Assembly (NCBI RefSeq): GCF_009938015.1 | Contig: NZ_AP021884.1 | Location: forward strand, 434,001 to 498,000 | DNA: 64,000 bases | Source: Sulfuriferula plumbiphila | GTDB lineage: Bacteria; Pseudomonadota; Gammaproteobacteria; Burkholderiales; Sulfuriferulaceae | Direction: 5' to 3' | Shown here: one piece after another, positions 41,823 through 50,795 of the stretch | How the letters are laid out: each line of letters starts with the position of its first letter | How positions within the stretch are numbered: position 1 is the first letter of the stretch | The notes under the pieces: model-generated | The model's database searches: none | Told to the model about the DNA's origin: nothing | What the model saw: only the letters and a program-made list of their open reading frames with translations | Translations under genes and position numbers: made by a program

Positions 41823-43559
41823 CCTAGAAAAAAGCGGTTACCCGATCCTGCTCGCATGATTTTGGAGCAGTCGCTGCGCTGGAAGAGGAGAGATTCCGGC
41901 GAGAACCCATTTGAGATGATCGCAGACGAGATTCCAGACGGTAGTCTGACTCAACTGCTCCGCAGCCTGGGCGACCCAGGTCTGAAGCAAAGCAGAGACA
42001 CGCATCAGCGCTGCCCGAGCCTTCTCGAAATGGGCGTGCAAACCGGTCAGCGTGATCGTCGTTTGGCCCGCATGTTCCGTTCGGCGCCCCACCGAGGACA
42101 TCAACCACGGGCGGCGGGTAATCGCCTCGCGCCGAGCCTCTGGATTGGCCAGACGAACGAAGAGACTCCACCAGTTGTAGATGAGCGCTACCGCGCGCGG
42201 CGAGTTGGCAGCGGTGCAGATCATGCGTAGTAAACCCACCCCAGCCCCACTGGTTCTTCAGCTCGTCGAAGGCGTTCTCGGCATCGGCCCGATCCCGGTA
42301 GAGCTGGCCCAGACCGAGAATCTCGTAGTCCGTGTTGGCCACCAGCACGGCATATTCATAGCCGGTAATGCCCTTGCCGGACTTTTTATCTGCCTCGATA
42401 AAGGGGCCAGCAACTGCTGGCCGTCATCCTCCCCGCATATCATGATTTCGCCAGTGAGCGGTCGGCGTATCACGACGACCCGGCGTTTCGTTTCCCAGCC
42501 GGTGAGCGCCAGTTCCCCATCTTTTCCCTCCCAGCCTTGGCCGGCGTCCGTCCAGCCCGATTGGCGGAACAGGCTGCCGATGTGGCGCTTGACGTTCTTC
42601 GAGAGCTTGAGCTTGAACAGGTAGGGTTGGCTCCGTTCCTCCAGTGCCGTCATCAGCGGGTCGTTGCCAAAGGCGCTGTCGCCACGCACCAGCTTCGGTT
42701 TCTTGCCCGGGGGCAAGTCGTCGAGAATCTGCAACAGTCCGGGTTGGGTGTGCTTGGCCGTGTGCTCGTTACCGGCACGGACTTCGACACCCAGCACCAG
42801 GCGGGTGTTGGCCATGAGGTAGGTGTGGTAGCTGTGCGACGGGCGACCCGGCTTTCTCGGGTTGTAGGAGATGACCGCGCCCTCCTGATGGCCATACAGC
42901 GGCTTGACGGTGGTATCGGTATCGAGAATCCAGGGCGCATCGAGCAGCCGGGTAATGCTGCCGGACAAGTGTGCGTCCAGCCAGGCCGTGCCTTCAGTTT
43001 CGGGAATGCGTTTCAAGGCATTGCGCAAGGCATCCTCGGAGATGACCCTCTTCATGTCGAGCAGGCCGGGGTTGACGCCATCGCAGCGTATGGCTGTTAC
43101 GTGCGAGTAGCGCTTGTGGCCCGACAGCACCGAGAGCATCCAAGTGCCCAGCACATCCGCCCGGCTCGGCGCATTGGGGCTGGTGTAACTCAGCGGACAG
43201 CTTTCCAGCCAGCGCGACCACAGTCCAGTCAAGGTGAGAAACTCGATGAAATAGGCCAGTTGTCCCATCGGCGTGGCGGTACTTTCGGTATCCCAGCGTA
43301 CCTGTACCCGACCCGCCATCGTCTGCACACCTGCGCACGACAAAAGCATTTCTTCGCGCTTCGCCAGCTTCTTTTTCGACTCACCCATTGGGTGACCCCT
43401 TTAATGGTTATGAATCCCACAGCCTGCCTGAGTTTCAAGCAGTTTACACACCGTCAACTGAGATTTTTAGGTTGAAATGTCCGGGCTCAAAAGCAATCTG
43501 AAAATTCACCGAAATTCAGATTTTGTGCGGTGCACTCGATTGTTCGGCGCTTCCCTAGG
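41823..43559 (-). mobile_element. IS1380-type insertion sequence
   Basis: It starts with CCTAG at 41823 and ends with CTAGG at 43555-43559. Both are the typical terminal bases of IS1380 elements, with imperfect similarity inside (GCG blocks). It carries one transposase gene on the minus strand with frameshifts. No clear target duplication is visible, so one boundary may be off by a few bases or the flank has been deleted. Confidence 0.65.
41838..43388 (-). pseudogene. IS1380-family transposase with two frameshifts
   Basis: The N-terminal frame (43388 to about 42400) has APWILDTDTTVKPLYGHQEG and NPRKPGRPSHSYHTYLMANT, with the first catalytic Asp, and VRGDSAFGND with the second. Near 42400 the frame shifts by one; the next frame has YEILGLGQLYRDRADAENAF with the catalytic Glu. 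A second shift near 42200 leads to VALIYNWWSLFVRLANPEAR and the C-terminus at 41838. It is non-functional unless the shifts are sequencing errors. Confidence 0.85.
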
Positions 43560-43806
43560 GCTGGGTACATGAAGAGCGTCTTGGTCATCCGCCGCAACAC
43601 TTGCTTGGCGGATTATGTACGCGGTTGAGTTTGCATGAGTGACTTTAACCCAATTCATACAATCTTTTCCGAATACGGCAAATTTGATGCTGATCGCAAA
43701 AACCCCATGTAAAACGGCTTATTCCTCCGAGACTTTCTTTCGATCCATCGCTAATCTGTTTCCATCAGCCACACCCACCAGGGTGCACACTGACCGAAGG
43801 GAGAGA
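43560..43806 (+). other. Junction between metal island and conjugation operon, 247 bp
   Basis: There is no supported gene. A small dyad TCCGCC-13-GGCGGA lies near 43588-43613. Nothing resembling attachment-site repeats was found by eye. A promoter of the conjugation operon probably lies here, because all genes downstream are on the plus strand. Confidence 0.4.
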
Positions 43807-44316
43807 ATGCCTATGTACTCCGCCACATCGACCAAGCAAAAGGATGTTTCGATGACAACCCGGTTCGATGCCGAACACACGGATGAGACGATCGAAACCC
43901 GGCTCTGGCTCGAAGAGCACGATTGGCTATACGCGCTTCTGAAGAGCGAACAAAACGTCTCGCCGACGTTTCGCTTCCCCGACTTGATCAGTGCCTGCGT
44001 ATCGCTGGTTTTCGCCAACGACGATGCCTCGGAGCGTATCTTCGAATTCCTCGGCACGGAACTGGTACTGCGTCCGCCGCACGGCCCGCGCCGTCGTGAG
44101 TCCATGTGGATGCCGCAATACGACCTGCTGCTGGCCGTGCAGCGGTCACCGGCAAACCGGCATCCGAATCCGAAGTTTCAACTCGACCAACTGACGACTG
44201 CATGTGTGGCTCTGAGCAGTCAGGCCGACCTGTCGGGCGCGAATGTCCTGCAGCAGGCCCGCGTCAACATGGCCAGTCGGGCTGCTAGAAGGAGGGAATC
44301 GCATTTGACAAGCTGA
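43807..44316 (+). CDS. Hypothetical protein at the head of the conjugation operon
   Basis: A 169-residue soluble protein, mostly helical: ETRLWLEEHDWLYALLKSEQ, FRFPDLISACVSLVFANDDA, then QYDLLLAVQRSPANRHPNPK and FQLDQLTTACVALSSQADLS. The last two blocks look like a weak internal repeat of the first two (F-FPDLISACVSLVF / FQLDQLTTACVALS). The start at ATG 43807 has AAGGGAGAGA in front. Function is unknown, perhaps a regulator or accessory protein of the conjugative element. Confidence 0.6.
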   Translation: MPMYSATSTKQKDVSMTTRFDAEHTDETIETRLWLEEHDWLYALLKSEQNVSPTFRFPDLISACVSLVFANDDASERIFEFLGTELVLRPPHGPRRRESMWMPQYDLLLAVQRSPANRHPNPKFQLDQLTTACVALSSQADLSGANVLQQARVNMASRAARRRESHLTS

Positions 44317-44505
44317 CTTGGCCATCAAGGCCAGACCTGTAACAACGGTGCCCGCCACCCTGACCTGCTGATTCACCCGCTGCTGTACCACCCCGCCTAG
44401 GCCATCGTCGCCAAGGCTCACCCGAACCCGACCACGGCCGGACATTCCGGTCCCGACATCGATGCCCGCGCACCGTGCGCGACGCACTGGTCTTCGTTGG
44501 GGTGA
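44317..44505 (+). other. Intergenic region, 189 bp
   Basis: GC-rich sequence. A GCGCAC-CGTGCGC dyad lies near 44467-44479. No gene is supported in either strand; an open minus-strand frame across it is antisense to two genes and is not considered real. Confidence 0.4.
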
Positions 44506-45057
44506 GTGATGCGACATCTTCAAACCGCTGGACTGCTTTTGCTGCTGTGTGCTCCCGCGTATGCCCGAGCCTGCTGGGAGCAAGCCGCGCAACGCTATGG
44601 CGTTTCCGCGCAGCTGCTGTACGCGATTGCCCGCGTCGAGTCGCATCTAAACCCCCTGGCGGTCAATCGCTCGCACCGGAGCCGCACCGGGTCGTACGAC
44701 ATCGGGCTGATGCAAATCAACAGCTCGAACCTGCGCACGCTCGCGCGCTACGGCATCCACGAGCGCGATCTCTACGATTCCTGCACCAACATCCACGTCG
44801 GCGCCTGGCTGCTCGCCCATAGTTTTTCGCGGCACGGCGCTACCTGGGACGGTGTCGGCGCCTACAACGCGGTCTGCACCCAACTCAAGGGCGCGGCCTG
44901 CCAGAACGCCCGCGCCAGATATGCGTGGCTGGTCTATCGGCAGCTTCCGTCCCAACAAGCTTCGCAACGGCAACCCGCTTCAACGAAGGCCAAACGTTCC
45001 CACGATGTTGCCCAAGACGGGCATCCGCTGATTCTTTCCGCGCGGGTGTCGCCATGA
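44506..45057 (+). CDS. Lytic transglycosylase (VirB1-like)
   Basis: A 183-residue protein with a signal peptide (cleavage near AYA-RACW). The SLT domain has the catalytic Glu in [28 protein letters not shown] and [10 protein letters not shown], then AYNAV. It should open peptidoglycan for assembly of the secretion channel. The stop overlaps the next gene (ATGA). The C-terminal 40 residues are a polar tail. Confidence 0.9.
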   Translation: MMRHLQTAGLLLLLCAPAYARACWEQAAQRYGVSAQLLYAIARVESHLNPLAVNRSHRSRTGSYDIGLMQINSSNLRTLARYGIHERDLYDSCTNIHVGAWLLAHSFSRHGATWDGVGAYNAVCTQLKGAACQNARARYAWLVYRQLPSQQASQRQPASTKAKRSHDVAQDGHPLILSARVSP

Positions 45058-45764
45058 CGCTCAGCACCTGCCGGCTCTTCGCCGTAGCAAGCATGGCAGC
45101 GAGCATTGTGCTGTTCGTGACATCGTGCAGTCTGCTGCCAAAACGCCAGGGCGAAGGTGGAAAAGCCAGCCACGCTGGTCAACGCGCTCCCGTCCAGCGT
45201 ATCGCTCAGATGGAATTCGGCCGCGACGCAGCGTTTGCCGTTTGCACGGAACCGGCATGCCCCACGGTCACCCGAAAATCCTTGGCTGTCGCGCCGGATG
45301 CCGCTGCGTCGATAGCACCCAAACCAACGGTCAATTCGGCGGCGTCGAGTACCGATGTTCCCCAGCCGGTGGCCGATCGCGCCACCACCGCGCTTGCCGC
45401 CATTCCCGTCGCAGAACGACACGAGGTGATCGTGCATTTCATGTCGGGAAGCGCTGCGCTCACACCTGCAGGCAAGGCCGCACTTACGCAATCGCTCGCC
45501 TATGCGCGTAAAGCCAATCGCATCGTCATCTCCGGTCGCACCGATAGCATCGGTGCCGGCAACCCCAATCAGTCGCTTGCCCGCGCACGCGCGTTCGCCG
45601 TGCGCGACTACCTGCGCCGGCGCGAGCCCATGCTTCCCGCTCTCATGGTGATCGAAGCCCGTGGCCGCTGCTGCTTCATCGCATCCAACGACACGCCGGA
45701 AGGCCGACGGCAGAACCGTCGTGTCGAGATCGTCTTCAGCGTTCCCGAGCGGGTGGCGCCATGA
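45054..45764 (+). CDS. OmpA-domain lipoprotein of the conjugation operon
   Basis: A 236-residue protein. The lipobox is LFVTSC near residue 25. A Pro/Ala-rich linker is followed by an OmpA-like peptidoglycan-binding domain ([52 protein letters not shown]). It probably ties the outer part of the channel to peptidoglycan. The frame is open back to 44925, but ATG 45054 overlapping the transglycosylase stop is the natural start. Confidence 0.85.
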   Translation: MTLSTCRLFAVASMAASIVLFVTSCSLLPKRQGEGGKASHAGQRAPVQRIAQMEFGRDAAFAVCTEPACPTVTRKSLAVAPDAAASIAPKPTVNSAASSTDVPQPVADRATTALAAIPVAERHEVIVHFMSGSAALTPAGKAALTQSLAYARKANRIVISGRTDSIGAGNPNQSLARARAFAVRDYLRRREPMLPALMVIEARGRCCFIASNDTPEGRRQNRRVEIVFSVPERVAP

Positions 45765-45838
45765 CGCTTAAGTCTTCACCTGCTCACTACGTGTCGAGTC
45801 AAGTCATTCGACGTTCAACTTTCCTTGGAGAACTTCTC

Positions 45839-46192
45839 ATGAGTACAGCACTTCTCAATTCGCCCACGACGCATCCCAACTTGAGCCGCAAACCGCTAGC
45901 CGTGACCCTGATGATCTCGCTCCTGATCGGCTTGTGCACCGCCTTCCCGGGCTATGCCCTGGATCTGGTGGCCTTCACCGGCATCACGGGTCCGCTGACG
46001 TCCGCGCTCACTCAGATCGCCAGCCTGGGGCCGGGTATCAAGGCGCTGGTCGGGTTCGTGGGATTCGTCGTCGCGCTGATCTCGCTCTCCGCATTGCGCA
46101 ACTTCGGACCGGTGCTGTTCTACATCGGTCTGGCGATCTTTGCCGCAGTGGGCCTCGTGATCGCCGGCGCGATCATGGGCGCGGTTCTCTGA
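45839..46192 (+). CDS. traA: Conjugative pilin (TraA-like)
   Basis: A 117-residue protein. A long leader is followed by two hydrophobic helices (LDLVAFTGITGPLTSALTQI and on; VGFVGFVVALISLSAL and VLFYIGLAIFAAVGLVIAGA), the usual layout of F-type pilins, with a possible cleavage near GYA-LDLV. The start at ATG 45839 has TTGGAG in front; an earlier ATG at 45761 overlaps the previous gene and would add 26 residues. It would be processed by the signal peptidase-like TraF at 53716. Confidence 0.72.
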   Translation: MSTALLNSPTTHPNLSRKPLAVTLMISLLIGLCTAFPGYALDLVAFTGITGPLTSALTQIASLGPGIKALVGFVGFVVALISLSALRNFGPVLFYIGLAIFAAVGLVIAGAIMGAVL

Positions 46193-46225
46193 GCATCGAT
46201 TGCCGACCACGAGCGGGAGAGCGCT

Positions 46226-46525
46226 ATGCAGGCGGAAACCTATATTCCCCGGCGTCTCGACGACCAGTGGAAGCTCGGATTCTGGGACGTCGACGTTGCC
46301 GCCCCGATCCTCTTCTGCTTCTTCGTCGGTTACATGTCCGGCTCCAAGGCTTCATTCGCCGTCTGCTTGGGCGTAGGCATCTTCCTCTCCCGCTGGCTCT
46401 CCCGCACCAAGGCGGACAAGCACCCGGCCTTCGCGATGCACTGGATCTACTGGCGCCTGCCGCCCAATCCGCTCACCGCGATGCGTGTGACGCCGCCTTC
46501 TCACCTGCGCCGCATGGTCGGCTGA
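46226..46525 (+). CDS. traL: TraL, F-type T4SS membrane protein
   Basis: A 99-residue protein. ETYIPRRLDDQWKLGFWDVD is the typical TraL front, followed by two hydrophobic helices (about 25-60) and a basic tail. It is an inner-membrane component of the F-type channel (VirB3-like). It is followed by traE after 16 bases. Ribosome site GAGCGGGAGAG. Confidence 0.88.
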   Translation: MQAETYIPRRLDDQWKLGFWDVDVAAPILFCFFVGYMSGSKASFAVCLGVGIFLSRWLSRTKADKHPAFAMHWIYWRLPPNPLTAMRVTPPSHLRRMVG

Positions 46526-46541
46526 ACCGGACGGGCCCGCT

Positions 46542-47099
46542 ATGGACTACGCCAAGCTCAGCAGCGATCTGAAGGAGATGCGCCGCCGCAACCGGGGCTT
46601 AGGTCTGGCCATCGGCGGCCTGGTCGCAGCACTGCTTACCTGCCTCGTCATCATCCTCAACCTGATCGGCACGGAGCGCACCATCGTCGTGCCGCCGTCG
46701 ATCGACAAGACCTTCTGGGTCACCAAGGACCGCGTCAGCCGCGAGTATCTGGAGCAGATGGGCAGCTTCGTCGCCTGGCTGATTCTGGACGTCACGCCCG
46801 CATCGATCGACTGGAAGAAAGACATCCTGCTCAACTACGTCGCGCCCGACCGGTACGGCGCCATGAAGTCGCGCCAGGAAATCGAGGCCGAGCGGCTCAA
46901 GCGCATCAACGCCAGCACTTTTTTCCTGCCGCAGCAGCTCGTCGCGAATGAGGACAACCAGACCGTCGTCGTTCGTGGGCGCTTGCGCACCCAGGTGAAC
47001 GGCCAGGACACGGCGACGGAAACCAAGGCCTACCTCGCCGAGTTCCAGTACGTCGGCGGCCGCATGCATCTGAAAGCCTTCAAGGAGATTTCCCAATGA
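46542..47099 (+). CDS. traE: TraE, F-type T4SS core protein
   Basis: A 185-residue protein: one N-terminal helix (about 22-42) and a periplasmic VirB8-like domain (TFWVTKDRVSREYLEQMGSF; ASTFFLPQQLVANEDNQTVV). It builds the inner-membrane part of the channel. The stop overlaps traK (ATGA). Confidence 0.9.
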   Translation: MDYAKLSSDLKEMRRRNRGLGLAIGGLVAALLTCLVIILNLIGTERTIVVPPSIDKTFWVTKDRVSREYLEQMGSFVAWLILDVTPASIDWKKDILLNYVAPDRYGAMKSRQEIEAERLKRINASTFFLPQQLVANEDNQTVVVRGRLRTQVNGQDTATETKAYLAEFQYVGGRMHLKAFKEISQ

Positions 47100-47902
47100 T
47101 CAGCAAGCCGTGGTTTTTGCCGCCGCTGGCGACGGCGGCAGCGCTCGCCAGCCTCTCCGCCCATGCCCTGCAGATCGTCGAAGCGCACGACGGCGTCACT
47201 GTCGAAGCGGTCATCGCGATCAAGGAACCGACCCGCATCCGGATCGAGAACGCATCGATCACCGACGTGTTCGGCAACCTCTACTCGAGCAATTGCGGGC
47301 TGCCCGCCGCCGCGGCGGGTACGCCGTCGCCCGCGACACCAACCGTCAATCCGGCCGGCGAAATTGCGCTGGAGTGCGACCGCGACAAGGGGGAAATCTA
47401 CGTGCGCCCGGTCGGCGACTCGACCAAGCCGGTCAACCTGTTCGTGTCTTCGGCGAACGCCACCTACACACTGCTGCTGCGGCGCTCGGACACGCCGTCC
47501 GACACCATCGTCATCCGCGACAGGACAGCGCGACTGGCGGGGCCCGAACTTTCCCCCACGCGTCAAGGTCCGCTCGGGGCGTCCGCCAATCATATCCGCG
47601 CGATGAAAGCGCTGCTGGTGGCGATGGCCTCCGACCGGGTCGCACCGGATGTGCGCGTGGAAGAAATCGACCGGCCGGTCCAGCTCTGGAGCGAGGCCAA
47701 GTTCTCGCTGATGCGGACCTACGAGGGACGCGGCCTGGTCGGCGAGAAATACCTGCTGACCAATATCAGCGATCAAACGATGGTGCTGGCCGAACAGGAA
47801 TTCGACCGGGAGGAGGGCGGCGTCGTCGGCGTCGCCATCGAGAACCTCAATCTCCGCCCCGGTGAAAGCACCAGCGTCTACGTGATCCGGCTGGGGAGCT
47901 GA
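47096..47902 (+). CDS. traK: TraK, F-type T4SS secretin-like component
   Basis: A 268-residue protein with a signal peptide (cleavage near AHA-LQIV). The mature part is rich in beta strands, with EIALECDRDKGEIYVRPVGD and TYTLLLRRSDTPSDTIVIRD; VirB9-like. It forms the outer-membrane core complex with TraB and TraV. Two bases separate it from traB. Confidence 0.88.
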   Translation: MISKPWFLPPLATAAALASLSAHALQIVEAHDGVTVEAVIAIKEPTRIRIENASITDVFGNLYSSNCGLPAAAAGTPSPATPTVNPAGEIALECDRDKGEIYVRPVGDSTKPVNLFVSSANATYTLLLRRSDTPSDTIVIRDRTARLAGPELSPTRQGPLGASANHIRAMKALLVAMASDRVAPDVRVEEIDRPVQLWSEAKFSLMRTYEGRGLVGEKYLLTNISDQTMVLAEQEFDREEGGVVGVAIENLNLRPGESTSVYVIRLGS

Positions 47903-47904
47903 CC

Positions 47905-49290
47905 ATGGGCGCATTCGATACATCGAAGTTCAGGAGCGCGATTGGGCGTCTCACCCCGAAGCAGCGCCAGTACGCAACGCTCGCGGCGATCATGGCGTGC
48001 GGCGTCGGGGCCTTGTGGGCCGTCTTTGCCTTCACCGGCGGCGCAACGAAGATCGCCGATTCACAACAGTCCGCCGTATCCGCCGGTGCGGCCTCGGTCA
48101 CCAACATCGGCGTCATGTCGCCGGGCCAGCAGGTCAATCCGGTCGACCAGTGGGTCGGTACCGCCGGCCGCAAGCTCGCCCAGTACGAGCACGAGCGCGA
48201 AGAGCAATCCCGCGTCAACCGGGACCGCAAGGAGTTCGAAGACAGGACGATGCAGCGTTTCGGCGAGCTGGAGCAACGGCTGACTGCGGCCGGACAGGCT
48301 CAGACTGCCGCTGCAACACCACCGCCAACGCCAACACCACCGGCACCGACGCAGTATCCACCTCCCAGCGCTTTGCCCGCCAATCTGCCTCCGCCGCCTG
48401 GGCGATCCGTTCCGTCTGCGGCAGTGCCTGCGGGTGCGCCGGCCGACGGCGTGGAAACACGGACACCGGGACTGGTGCATGTGTCGATGGCCGACGCAGG
48501 CAAGGTGACGCAGTCCCAGGCACCCCAGTCTCCGTCCGCCAAGCCGGGGCGCAATGGCGGCGGCCGCACCGGCACGATCGACACCTATCTGCCGGTCAGT
48601 TTCACGCGCGGCGTTTTGCTTGGCGGGCTGGACGCACCGACTGGCGGCCAGTCCCAATCCAATCCGCAGCCGGTGCTGATCCGGCTTTCCGACAACTCCG
48701 TGCTGCCCAACAAGTTCCGGGGCGAGTATCGGGAGTGCTTCGTCATCGCCGCCGGCTATGGCGACATCAGTTCCGAGCGCGCCTACCTGCGCACCGAGAA
48801 CCTGTCATGCGTACGCGATGACGGCTCCACGCTCGAAGTCAAGATACAGGGCAGCGTGTATGGCGAAGACGGCAAGGTCGGCATGCGCGGGCGTCTGGTC
48901 ACCAAGCAGGGACAGATGCTGGCCAACGCCCTGCTCGCCGGCATCGCCAGCGGCATCGGCCAAGGCCTGTCGACATCCTCCACGAACTACAGCACCTCGG
49001 CGCTCGGCACCATCGCCAGCACCTCAGGCAGCGAAACCTACCGCGCCGGGCTCGGCAGCGGCGTCGGCCGCGCGCTGGACCGGCTGGCCCAGTACTACAT
49101 CAAGCTCGCCGAACAGACTTTCCCCGTCGTCGAAATCGACGCCGGTCGCGAGGTCGATGTCGTCATCACCAAGGGTGTGCGCATTGACGCACCCGTCATC
49201 GCCAAAGCTCGCCCGACATCGAACGTCGCCTTTGCGCGCCGTTCGCCCGAAGAACGCTACCTGAAGGAATCCGACGATGAAGACTACTGA
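47905..49290 (+). CDS. traB: TraB, F-type T4SS scaffold protein
   Basis: A 461-residue protein. One N-terminal helix (about 30-50), a coiled-coil and Pro-rich linker ([20 protein letters not shown]) spanning the periplasm, and a VirB10-like C-terminal domain ([39 protein letters not shown]). The antenna region is Ser/Gly-rich ([12 protein letters not shown]). It connects inner and outer membranes. It overlaps the next gene by 14 bases. Confidence 0.92.
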   Translation: MGAFDTSKFRSAIGRLTPKQRQYATLAAIMACGVGALWAVFAFTGGATKIADSQQSAVSAGAASVTNIGVMSPGQQVNPVDQWVGTAGRKLAQYEHEREEQSRVNRDRKEFEDRTMQRFGELEQRLTAAGQAQTAAATPPPTPTPPAPTQYPPPSALPANLPPPPGRSVPSAAVPAGAPADGVETRTPGLVHVSMADAGKVTQSQAPQSPSAKPGRNGGGRTGTIDTYLPVSFTRGVLLGGLDAPTGGQSQSNPQPVLIRLSDNSVLPNKFRGEYRECFVIAAGYGDISSERAYLRTENLSCVRDDGSTLEVKIQGSVYGEDGKVGMRGRLVTKQGQMLANALLAGIASGIGQGLSTSSTNYSTSALGTIASTSGSETYRAGLGSGVGRALDRLAQYYIKLAEQTFPVVEIDAGREVDVVITKGVRIDAPVIAKARPTSNVAFARRSPEERYLKESDDEDY

Positions 49291-50095
49291 CCGTGCGCTG
49301 CTGGCTGTCGCCCTGGCCCTTGCGGGTATCTCTTTCGACGCCGCTGCGGCAGCCGACGAGACGCGCCTGCTGGCTGCACTGCAGAAGGCGCACCCCGGCA
49401 CACACTTCACCGGCGTCTCCCGCACACCCATTCCCGGTCTGTACGAGGTGTGGATGGGTCCCAACGTGGCGTTCGTTTCCAACAGGAACCTGCGCTACCT
49501 GGTCTTCGGCCGCGTGTTCGACACGAAGACCATGACCGACCTGACCGCGCCGAGACTCGCCCAAGCGGAGCGCCTGCGATTGGTCGCCGGGGATCGGGAA
49601 GACATCGCGCCCGCCGTCCCGGTCGAGCAGTTACCGCTGGCCGACGCCATCAAGACCGTGCGCGGCAACGCCAGCCGCACCGTCGTCATCTTCAGCGACC
49701 CCGCCTGTCCTTATTGCAAGCGGCTGGAACCGGAGCTCGATAAGCTCGACAACGTGACGATCTACACGTTCCTGGTGCCGTTCCAGGGCTATGCGCTACC
49801 GACCGCCGTCTGGTGCGCTGCTGACCGGCAGAAAGCCTGGCACCAAACCATGCAGCGGGGCGACCAGAGTTTGCTAGCCACGTCCCCATCGCCCACCTCC
49901 TGCGCGCATCCGCTCGAACGCAATCTCGCGCTCGCCCAGCGGCTGAAGGTGCGCGGCACGCCCACGATCTTCTATGCGGACGGCCGTCGCAGCGATGGCT
50001 ATGTCGATGCCGCCGAAATCGAATCCCGTCTGGTGCTTGCGGCCTCCCATTCGCCCGATGCCGGCGCTGCCCGTCAGAAGGAGGCCCCGCAATGA
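49277..50095 (+). CDS. DsbC-like disulfide isomerase of the conjugation operon
   Basis: A 272-residue protein with a signal peptide (cleavage near AAA-ADET). The N-terminal dimerisation domain and C-terminal thioredoxin fold carry [20 protein letters not shown] (CPYC) and a cis-Pro in [11 protein letters not shown]. It should shuffle disulfides in Cys-rich proteins such as TraN and TraU here. Its size and order are typical for DsbC in SXT-like elements. It overlaps both neighbours. Confidence 0.9.
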   Translation: MKTTDRALLAVALALAGISFDAAAAADETRLLAALQKAHPGTHFTGVSRTPIPGLYEVWMGPNVAFVSNRNLRYLVFGRVFDTKTMTDLTAPRLAQAERLRLVAGDREDIAPAVPVEQLPLADAIKTVRGNASRTVVIFSDPACPYCKRLEPELDKLDNVTIYTFLVPFQGYALPTAVWCAADRQKAWHQTMQRGDQSLLATSPSPTSCAHPLERNLALAQRLKVRGTPTIFYADGRRSDGYVDAAEIESRLVLAASHSPDAGAARQKEAPQ

Positions 50096-50772
50096 CCCTC
50101 CCATTCATTTCGACGCGCGGCATCACCGCGCTGGTCGCCTGCGTTTCGCTCCTGTTGTCCGCGTGCGCCAGCATCAGCGGCCTGGGCGGCAGTACCGAGT
50201 ACGGCTGCAAGGCGCCGCAGGGCATGCAGTGCGATTCGGTGTCCGGCAATTATTACAACGCGATCCGGAACGATCTGCCGAGCCAGCGCCGCCAGACCGA
50301 TGCGGCGGGCAGCACTGCTGCCGCTGGTCCGCGACCGGCCGCCGTGAATGCCTCGGCAGTGGCAGCCGCACGTTTGCCGGTTATCGGCCAAACGGGCACC
50401 GGCAATACGCCGCCCGTGACACTCGCGGCCTTGCCCCTGCGCTCCCAGGCCCGCGTGCTGCGGCTCTGGTTCAAACCCTGGGAAGACGCGGACTACGACT
50501 TGTACGACCAGGGCTTCGTCTACGTGCAGATCGACAATGGCCGCTGGCTGATCGATCACGCGCAGCGGCGGATCCGCGATGCCTATGCACCGATTCGTCC
50601 GCCGCACCCGGCCGCTTCGGCATCGGTGTCGCAGCCCACCACCGCACCAGCCAAGCCGGCCGATCCCGGTTTCTTCGGTGCCGCTCCGCCAGAGAACACG
50701 CCCGGCCCCCTGGCAGCCCCCTCGAAACCGTTGCCGGGCGCGAGCGATCTGCCTGCCGACGACGGCCAATGA
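50092..50772 (+). CDS. traV: TraV, outer-membrane lipoprotein of the T4SS core
   Basis: A 226-residue lipoprotein. Lipobox LLSAC near residue 23. The typical conserved front [20 protein letters not shown] follows, then a Pro/Ala-rich body and [19 protein letters not shown]. It anchors TraK and TraB in the outer membrane. The start overlaps the stop of the DsbC-like gene (ATGA). Confidence 0.85.
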   Translation: MTLPFISTRGITALVACVSLLLSACASISGLGGSTEYGCKAPQGMQCDSVSGNYYNAIRNDLPSQRRQTDAAGSTAAAGPRPAAVNASAVAAARLPVIGQTGTGNTPPVTLAALPLRSQARVLRLWFKPWEDADYDLYDQGFVYVQIDNGRWLIDHAQRRIRDAYAPIRPPHPAASASVSQPTTAPAKPADPGFFGAAPPENTPGPLAAPSKPLPGASDLPADDGQ

Positions 50773-50795
50773 CCGCGTAAACCAGGGAGATACTC

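Noticed and set aside
42200-42420. Programmed frameshifting in the IS1380 transposase
   Set aside because: This family normally has a single frame, and no slippery heptamer was evident at the two breaks.
44146-44646. 166-codon minus-strand frame across the region before the transglycosylase
   Set aside because: It is antisense to two well-supported genes and has no ribosome site.
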